A stretch of DNA of 64,000 nt from Anaspis maculata (Eukaryota; Arthropoda; Insecta; Coleoptera; Scraptiidae). The stretch is taken from positions 61,764,855 through 61,828,854 of the forward strand of contig OX421967.1 of the NCBI GenBank assembly GCA_949128115.1. Direction: 5' to 3'. The notes beneath the pieces were generated by a model. It made no database searches, was not told where the DNA came from, and saw nothing but the letters and a program-made list of their open reading frames with translations. This document shows positions 56,345 to 64,000 of the stretch, piece by piece (the first letter of the stretch is position 1; every line of letters begins with the position of its first letter). Made by a program: the position numbers and the translations under genes.

Positions 56345-58230
56345 CTGTAGATCATATCATAAGTTCCATCTGGGAATTTCGACTTGAAACACGGAAAAAG
56401 AAATTCGACTTTTAAAATGACAAACAACTTCGGCTTCTATTGCGAAAGTTTGACTTTATACGAAAGACTTCGACTTCAAACGCAAAAATCCTCGAATTTT
56501 GTCCCTATATTTTGACTAATCATTATTATTATTTCTTTCATTGCCTCTTTATACAAAAATGTACAATGACGAGACTTTCTCCGCTCGGACAACTGCGACT
56601 TTGAACAAGAAAAACTTCGACTTTTATTTCGAAAGTTTGCCTTCAATCACGGAATTCCGACTTTTACACAAAGAAATGAACTTTTACACCGAAACTGTGA
56701 TAATAAACAAAGGAAACTTCGATTTAATCATAAAAAATTGACTTCAGGAGATTTCGACTTGACTTCGACTTCAAATACGAAAAACGTCAACTTTCATCTC
56801 GAGATTTCGACTTCAAATAAAAGAACATCGTCTTCTATTTTCGACTTTCACGGAAAACTATGACTTTGAACAAGAAAACATCGACTTCAAAATGTAAAAT
56901 TCCGACTTGACCTCGAAATTTCAAATTTTTGACTCCAAAAATGCAAATGTCTTGACTTGAATTACAGAAAACTTTCACTTCCATAGACTTTGACTTTTAT
57001 TTGGAAATTTCGACTAAAAACACGGGAGACTTTGCCTCTAATCCCAAAATTCCAACTTGGAACATGAAAATTCCGACTTTAAACAAGAATACTTCGACTT
57101 TGGTCTTAAAATTTCAGCTTCGAACACAAAATTCAGACTTCAAACAGGAATAACTACTGTCAGTTTAACAGGAATAACTTCGGAATTCATCTCGAAATTT
57201 GAAGTCGTTATCTTTTGTGTTCAGAGCCGAAGTTTTGCTGTTCAAAGTCGTAGTTTTTCATGTTTGTTGAAGTCAAAATTCTGAGATAAGAAACTTGAAC
57301 TTTTTCGCGTTTTAAGTCCGAATTTCGTGTTTTAGTTGAAATTTCTGAATAAAAGTCGAAGTTTTTGTGTTCAAAGTTGGAATTTTCGTGTTTGAATTAG
57401 AATTGTTTCGCTCGAGTCAAAATCTTTCTGTTCAAAGTCGTAGTGTTTTGTCTTGGAGTCGAAATTCCAGAAAAAGTTGAAGTTTTCATGTTTGAAGTCA
57501 GAATGTCGCGTTTGAAGTCCCAATTTCCAGATGGAAGTCGGTTTTTTGGGCTTATTTTTAAATCTTCCCCTATTTCAAGTCGAAATTCTAAGATCAAAGT
57601 CGGAATGTCTTGTGTGGAAGTCGATTTCCGTATTTAAAGTCGACATTTCGACATTATAATAGAAGTTCTTCGTGTTACAAAAGTCGAAATTTTGAAGTGA
57701 AGTGGAAGTCGTTCCAAGTCGAAGCTTTTTTTCGTTCCACGTCGAAATTTGTCGTGTTTGAAGTCCAAATTTTGTGGTGAATGTCGAAATTTCCAGAGAA
57801 AAGTTGAAATTTTTTCGATTTAATGCGTGAGTGCGGTCAATTCCCTCTTGCTTACAATGGCATTTCGTTCACATGTGAAATAGTACGTTTTATCTTAGAG
57901 TAGTTGCTTAAGCTTGAAACAAACTGAAATAGAAAAGATATTCTGCCAAACAATCAAGCGATAGTCAATTTTGATGGATCATTGCAAAAGGCGTATATAA
58001 TGAAATGACTCACTTTGGTCACTTGTGGACAATAATATTCTACTTCAATCACTGGAAACGCATGTATAATGGAGTCATTATACACTACTATAAGATAACA
58101 GTGAATTATATTACAGGCGAGAGAAATAAGCCATTATATTATGAGCATCATATGCGATTTTAGGTGCCCGTATAATGGCTCAGTTCAGTCACTGGAAACG
58201 CATGTATAATGGAGTCATTATTCAATAGTT
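56345..58230. repeat. Composite unit 2: minisatellite G palindrome plus satellite F piece
   Basis: This is a direct duplicate of composite unit 1: it opens with GATCATATCATAAG-like wording, has forward G words to about 57190, then reverse-complement words to about 57815, then satellite F pieces with the GTATAATG/CATTATAC inverted repeat near 58071-58090. Confidence 0.8.
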
Positions 58231-58239
58231 TGCGCTGAA

Positions 58240-58990
58240 AACACTTGGTTTTCCGGTAACTTTTTTATTTTTCAATTTTTGTTGATTGTTCATGTTAAAA
58301 AAGACATTAGTCTATTATTAGGTGAGTTTAATTGAAAACTCAACGTACCCTTGTTCCGCCTCTGTTTACCGGACTACAATAGCTACCTACGTACTCGCAT
58401 ACCTACCTATCGATGATTTTTATATTGTCCTCTGGAAAAATGTTTCAAAACAAGAACGCCTGTGGGATGCCGAGAGTGGCCGCGGATCGAGGGACGGATA
58501 CATACATATTCCTGATGAAAATAGAAGAAATACGCCAACGCAATAATCCTCTTGCTATGGGCTCTCTCCCTCCACTACTGCCGGGTACCTACATACGGAA
58601 TATATGGAAAAAGCGTGCACACGGTTTTCGTTTTCCTCGAGGGCTTCCGCAAAAAACTTTTGCATTAATTTTCGATGCCTGGCTGCCGCCGCTGCCGGTG
58701 CTCTCTCTCTCTCTGTCTCTCTCGAAATGTGTTTGATGGAAGCGAAGTTTTTGACGTGTCCAGAGGCTTTGGAGTCCTCCCCGAGGCCGGATCCATCAAT
58801 TATGACCTTTAGAGCGATTTTTTCTTCTCCATTCTCAAGGAAAAGTGTGCCAGCAAAAAACGGAATAAGTACATGGGCAAAGGCACCAATAATCAAAGCA
58901 TCAAAGCATTGAAGCAACGTTGTAAACAGGGTGAACATTCACGGTTGATTCTTAGTTGTCTCGGAAGCAAATTGTCCAGAAAAATATTGT
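58240..58990. other. Unique island between oppositely oriented satellite F pieces
   Basis: This is non-repetitive DNA with a CTCTCTCTCT microsatellite at about 58700-58726. The longest frame is 58555-58938 on the minus strand (127 codons): a hydrophobic N-terminal 35 residues, then GSGLGEDSKASGHVKN, then residues encoded by the microsatellite and an Ala-rich run. I do not recognise it, and a gene is uncertain. Confidence 0.35.
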
Positions 58991-58999
58991 TATTCATTA

Positions 59000-59340
59000 G
59001 TGGTGCATAGTGGTACTACATTCGTTTTCAGTAACTGGAGTGAGCTGTTATCCACAACTGACAAAAGTGAGTCATTATCTTATAGTGGTGTATAATGACT
59101 TCATTATACATGCGTTTTCTGTAACTGAAGTAGTACCTAAGATATTATTATACACAAATAATTTAAGCGAGTCATTCTACACGCCTTCTACTATAATGCA
59201 TCAAAATTATTCAGTATCACTTGATCATAATAAATCACAAAAATAAATAAATAAATCACTTAATCTCCTGTTTCACATGTGAGCGAAGACTCATTATAAG
59301 CAAGCAAGAAGGAAATGACCACACTCGCGCAGTGCTTGTG
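59000..59340 (-). repeat. Satellite F fragment, inverted
   Basis: The wording is the reverse complement of the array (for example TATAATGACTTCATTATACATGCGTTTTC at about 59090), so satellite F occurs in both orientations around the unique island. Confidence 0.75.
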
Positions 59341-59344
59341 TAAT

Positions 59345-60947
59345 TTTTTTCAAAAAAATCGAACTTTTTTGTTCGAAGTAGAAGTTTTTGGGAAGAGTCG
59401 GGAGTTTTTCGTGTCAAAGATCGATATTCTCGTTGAAGTCGGACAATCAAGAATTAGGTCAAAATTTTCTTCAAAATCAAAGTTTCTTATCTTCAAAGTC
59501 GGAATTTTGTCGTTGCAGTCCGACATTCGAGATTGAAGTCGAAGCTTTCTTAGAAATCAACGTTTTCCATTTTTAAAGTCGAAATTTTGTCATTAGAGTC
59601 AGACTATCAAGATTGAAGTCGAAGCTTTCTCAAAAATCGAAGTTTTCAAATTTCAAAGTCGAAATTTTGTCGTTGAAGTCAGACAATCGAGATTAAAGTC
59701 GAATATTTCTTCCAAATCGAAGTTTTCCATCTTCATAGTCTAAATTTTGTGGCAAAAGTAGACATTCGAGAATAAAGTCGCAGTTTTCTTGAAAATCAAA
59801 GTTATCCATCTGTAAAGTCAACATTTTGTCACTGAAGTCAGATGTTCGGGATTAGAGTCGAGGTTTTCATAAAGATTGAAGTTTTCCATTTTTCAAGTCG
59901 GAATTTTGTCGTTGAAGTCGGACATTCGAGATTGAAGTCAAAGTTTTCTTGAAAATCGAAGTTTTCCATCTTCAAAGTCAAAATTTTGCCGTTGAAGTCA
60001 GACATTCAAGAGTTAAGTTGAATTTTTCTTGAAAATCAAAGTTTCTCATATTCAAAGTCTGAATTTTGTGGTTGAAGTAGGACATTCGAGAATAAGGTGG
60101 CAGTTTTCTTGAAAATTGGAGTTCTCCATCTTCAAAGTCCAAATTTTGTCGTTGAAGTCAGACATTCGAGATTGAAGTCGGAGTTCCCTTCAAAATCGAA
60201 GTTTTCCATTTTCCAAGTCAAAATTTTGTCTTAGGAGTCAGACGTTCGAGATTAGAGTCGAAGTTTTCTTAAAAATCTAAGTTTTCCATCTTCAAAGTCG
60301 AAATTTTGTCGTTGGAGTCAGACGTTCAAGATTGAAGTCGGGGTTCTCTAGAAAATCGGAATTTCCCATCATCAAAGACAAAATTTTGTCGTTGGAGTCA
60401 GACAATCAAGATTAAAAACGAAGTTTTCTTTGAAATCAAACTTTCTCATCTTCAAAGTCAAAATTTTGTCGTTGAAGTCAGACATCCAAAATTTGAGTCG
60501 AAGTTTTCCATCTTCTGAGTCGAAGTTTTCCATCTTCTGAGTCGAAGTTTTGTGGTTGGAGTCAGACATTCAAGATTGAAGTCGCAGTTTTCTTGAAAAT
60601 GAAAGATTTCCATCTTCAAAGTCGAAATTTTGTCGTTGAAGTCGGACATTCCAAATTGATGTCAAAGTTTTCTAGTGAATCAAAGTTTTCCATCTTCTAT
60701 GTCCAAATTTTGTCGTTGGAGTGAGACATCCGAGGATTTAGTCGATGTTTCCTTGAAAATCGAAGTTTTCCATCTTCAAAGGGAAAATTTTGTCGTTGAA
60801 GTTAGACAATCAAGATAAAGGTCGAAGTTTTCTTCAATATCGAAGTTTTTCATCTTCAAAGTCAAAATTTTGTCGTTGAAGTCAGACATTCAAGGATTAA
60901 GTCGAAGCTTTCTTGAAAATCAAAGTTTTTTATTTTTGGAGTCAAAA
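59345..60947 (+). repeat. Minisatellite G', ~80-bp unit
   Basis: A unit with GTTGAAGTCAGACATTCGAG, ATTGAAGTCGAAGTTTTCTTG and GAAGTTTTCCATCTTCAAAGTC repeats. Anchors at 59688, 59758, 59837, 59918 and 59997 give spacings of 70-81 bp. It resumes at 62036-62140 after the hairpin element. Minus-strand short frames here are repeat-encoded. Confidence 0.88.
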
Positions 60948-62035
60948 AGGACCCCGCACGATTCTTATGGAAAATGGCTCCCGGTTAAATTCTCTGAATT
61001 TTTGATATGTTGTAGCTCATGAGATACTAATCAAATACCGTGAACCCCAAACTCAAATAATGGACAGTTTTTCACCCACAGGGGGTTGAAGTTGGAGGTT
61101 TTGACGGCTTCAAAATGATATTATGACGTTAATAGAAGCTTTTTATTTGGTTTCTCTTTATGTTGTGTTTCATGCTGAATGTATTTATTTGACAGAAAAA
61201 TATCAACCCCCTCCTCCACCCCCAACCCCTATCTACCATCGTAAAATTCGAGATCACTCCCAAAAGCCCTGCGGATGGCTTCTGTGATTTAAATTATGAA
61301 TTTTGACATGAAAATAATTTTCCACCCCTAATGTTGGGGTACCGATTTTCCAATTTTCCTCGGTTAATTTGGCTGAATTTTTGGTATTGTGTACTTCTAA
61401 TTCTGCTGAACAAAAAGTTTCAATGCCAAAACTTATTCCTATGGACAGTTTTCGTTCTACAGGGGACTGAATTTGAATATTTGAGAGCATAAATATTGAA
61501 CTTCAGTCCCCTGTAGAACAAAAACCGTTCATAGGAATAAGTTTTGGTATGAAAACTTTTTGTTCAGCAGAATTAGGAGTACACAATACCAAAAATTCAG
61601 CTGAATTAACCGAGGAAAATTGGAAAATCGGCACCCCAACATTAGGGGTGGAAAATAATTTATATGTCAAAATTCATAAATTAAATCACAGAAGCCATCC
61701 GCATGGCTTTTGGGAGTAATATCGAATTTCATGATGGTAGATAGGGGTTGGGGGTGGACGGGGGTGGAGGAGGGGGTTGATATTTTTATGTCGAATAAAT
61801 ACATTTAGCATGAAACACAACTCGAAGAGAAACCAAATAAAAAGCTTTTATTTACGTCAGAATATCATTTCAGAGCCGTCAAAACCTCCAACTTCAACCT
61901 CCTGTGGGTAAAAAACTATCCATTATTTGAGTTTGGGCTTCACGGTATTTGATTAGTATCTCATGAGCTACAACATATCAAAAATTCAGAGAATTTAACC
62001 GGGAGCCATTTTCCATAAGAATCGTGCGGGGTCCT
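60948..62035. mobile_element. Near-perfect 1.09-kb hairpin (foldback) element
   Basis: The left arm (60948-about 61480) is an almost exact inverted copy of the right arm (about 61497-62035), with under 20 bp between them. The ends are AGGACCCCGCACGATTC and its complement. It interrupts minisatellite G', which continues on both sides. No clear target duplication is visible because the flanks are A/T runs (AAAA left, TT right). There is no coding capacity; transcription would yield a long double-stranded RNA. Confidence 0.85.
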
Positions 62036-62139
62036 TTGTTGTTGAAGTCAGACATTCGGGATTGAAGTCGAAGTTTTCCTAAAAATTAAGGATTTCCATC
62101 TTCAAAGTCAAAATCTGTCGTTGAAGTCAGACAATCAGA

Positions 62140-64000
62140 ATTAATAGTCCAGTAAAATGAGGCGATTTTTAGACCAAAGTTGGAACAAATTAGGGGCAGG
62201 ATGAAAAAAATATGACGATGTAGAGAATGAGAAACTGAATAAGAAAAACCAAACTTCCATTTCCAGTCATCCCGGGAACCATGGAAAAAAAATGGAGAAA
62301 ATGGAAAAACATGCGCCGCGATCTTTCTTTTGAAACGGTGAGAGAACGGTGAAAGATGTGTAAAAACTGTCAGGGACAAAGTTGTAGGGAATTTAATAAT
62401 CTACAAAAAAGTCCCTGGAGGCATATGTCTAACTTCTTTGGTTTAGCCGTTTATCGCAGTCAAAGTTGCGCGCTGGTCTAGTGAAGTGGAAAAACTGTCC
62501 GCGTGACCTTCCTTCTTGGATGCTGTGAGAACGACAAGAGATATCAAAAAATTGTGAACGACAAAGTTGTAGAGAATTGAATGCTTCACTAGCAAATCTT
62601 CAAGGCCAATTATTATCACTTCTAGTTCAGCCGTGAACCACGTTCGAAGTTGCGTGACAATCCTGTTGATAAAGTGGTTCTTCTGGAAAACTTACAAAAA
62701 CCCTAGACTCGATGAAAAAACTATGACAATGTAGAGGATGAAAAACTGGATTCAAAAAACCAAAGTTTCATTTCACACCGTTTCGAAAAATCTAAGAAAA
62801 AAAAAAAGGAAAAGTTGGAAAATAGTGATTTGCACTCCCAGCTTCCTTATTGAATACTGAAATAAACGTAATAAATATGGGAAATCTGAACAAACTAGCT
62901 TGTAGAGGATTAAATCATCTATAGAAAATGCCGTGATGACATGTATGCATCTTTGTCGACTTAGCTGCGGAGCGCTATCAAAGTTGGGGTACATGACTAG
63001 TGACGCGGCGCATATGTGGTCAAACTGGCACGACGTTGCGGTCATTGTTCAATTGATTATAAAACATGATTGAATGATTTGAGAAAATTGCGTGCTTTGT
63101 TGAACGTCTGGTAACTATTGTTGGAAATGTAACTCCGCGGATGAACGCTTTGTTATGTATAAAGTTTCTTGTTTGGCAAAATTGAAGTCGTGAGTGTCAC
63201 TGTACTATTTTCGTCATATTTTCATTCTAGAAATCTAGGACGAGACACTAGGTTGCTAGGGAATTTCTGAATTTGTCGTTTCTAATCATATATTTATAGA
63301 ATCGAAATAGTACGAAAAAAGTATCGTGGCACTCAGGCTTAAAACTGAGAAAGTACTCGTATTTTGTAACACAATATGTATAATAATTGAAAAACGTGAT
63401 TCACGTTAGATAATGAGATGTTTTTCAACTGATTTCTGATAAATAATGATCATTCAACAACAACAACAACTGTCCACCTGAGCAATGGGGTTGGAAATTA
63501 AACATTTCTCTGTTGATGCCTATTAGAACCCAGGATAACGTAGCTCTCGAAAATCTGCTACGGCTGATTTCCTGCAGATGCTTTAAAAACTGCGAGAAGC
63601 TTTGTGGATGCAGAAAAGCTGACCTCAAGTGTACCAAGTTTTGCCACCACTGCCGTGGAACCACCTGTTCTCACGCTTCCTGCATTGTCGTTTCGGAAGA
63701 CGATGATGATGACTACAATGATAATTCTAACAATAAGTAGCTACCCAGACGTTAAACAAAGAACGCAATTTTTTCAAATCATTTAATCATGTTTTATAAT
63801 CAATTAAACAATGATCGCAACGTCGTGCCAGTTTCACCACATATGCGACGCGTCACGAGTCATGTACCCCAACTTTGATAGCGCTCCGCAGCTAAGTCGA
63901 CAAAGATGCATAAATGACATCACGGGATTTTCTATAGATCATTTAATCCTCTACAAGCTAGTTTGTTTAGATTTTCCATATTTATCACGTTTATTTCAAT
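62140..64000. mobile_element. Inverted-repeat element, right end outside the window
   Basis: 62857-63113 and 63740-64000 are inverted copies (for example TTTGTCGACTTAGCTGCGGAGC near 62951 and its complement near 63885), and the right arm continues beyond the window. Left of the arm, related ~520-bp-spaced direct repeats occur (GATGTAGAGAATGAGAAACTG at about 62216 and GACAATGTAGAGGATGAAAAACTG at about 62723), so the element may begin near 62140. The loop carries a CXC-type protein fragment at 63513-63740. The family is not identified. Confidence 0.65.
63513..63740 (+). pseudogene. CXC/tesmin-like cysteine-rich C-terminal fragment
   Basis: This 75-residue frame has eight or more regularly spaced cysteines: CRCFKNCEKLCGCRKADLKC, then CHHCRGTTC. 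It ends in an acidic Asp/Asn-rich tail. This C.C...C...C.C+...L.C...C..C pattern is that of TSO1/tesmin CXC motifs, which often appear at the C-terminus of proteins from arthropod mobile elements. The fragment lies in the loop of an inverted-repeat element and has no visible upstream domain, so it looks like the last exon or truncated remnant of a larger protein. Its first residues have no obvious start context. Function in this state is doubtful. Confidence 0.55.

Overview
The window looks like nuclear DNA of an arthropod, most likely an insect. It is dominated by minisatellites and satellites, carries mobile elements of eukaryotic families (a Polinton/Maverick, a Penelope-like retroelement, inverted-repeat DNA elements), and the Polinton genes sit behind insect-style Pol II core promoters (TATA box plus TCAGT-type initiator about 30 bp downstream). 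No conventional host protein-coding gene could be recognised. The species cannot be named from sequence alone.

Layout. 1-1090: low-complexity unique DNA. 1090-4860: degenerate minisatellite A. 4860-8130: ~105-bp tandem repeat B. 8130-9560: unique DNA without recognisable genes. 9560-9743 and 21843-24240: satellite C, one array split by a 12.1-kb Polinton (9744-21842). 24240-26040: mostly unique. 26040-33300: satellite D (172-bp monomers, with a 274-bp higher-order form on the left). 33300-34245: unique. 34246-~35870: 5'-truncated Penelope-like element. 35880-44640: minisatellite E and relatives, with a ~1-kb palindromic DNA transposon at 42624-43630. 44640-46060: unique, CpG-rich. 46350-51640: minisatellite A again, in both orientations with a segmental duplication. 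46060-46345 and 51720-54340: satellite F (~322 bp). 54360-58230: two tandem composite units of satellite F plus minisatellite G arranged as palindromes. 58240-58990: unique island. 59000-60947: inverted satellite F and ~80-bp repeat G. 60948-62035: nearly perfect 1.09-kb hairpin element. 62140-64000: an inverted-repeat element running off the window, with a CXC-type cysteine-rich fragment in its loop.

The Polinton is the main gene-bearing object. It has long terminal inverted repeats, a 6-bp target duplication (CTGCCG), an integrase, a packaging ATPase, candidate major and minor capsid proteins, an adenain-type cysteine protease, a phospholipase-A2-like protein with a hydrophobic segment, a DUF8207-type protein, two tandem paralogous small proteins with a phage-tail-fibre-like motif, and two unassigned proteins. 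All of these frames are open and the terminal repeats are almost identical, so it is young. It has no recognisable protein-primed DNA polymerase B, so it has a virion-building and integration set without its own replicase. The most unusual feature is a candidate -1 ribosomal frameshift: the PLA2-like frame ends in a canonical slippery heptamer directly followed by its stop codon, and the protease, which has no AUG of its own upstream of its conserved N-terminus, continues in the -1 frame.
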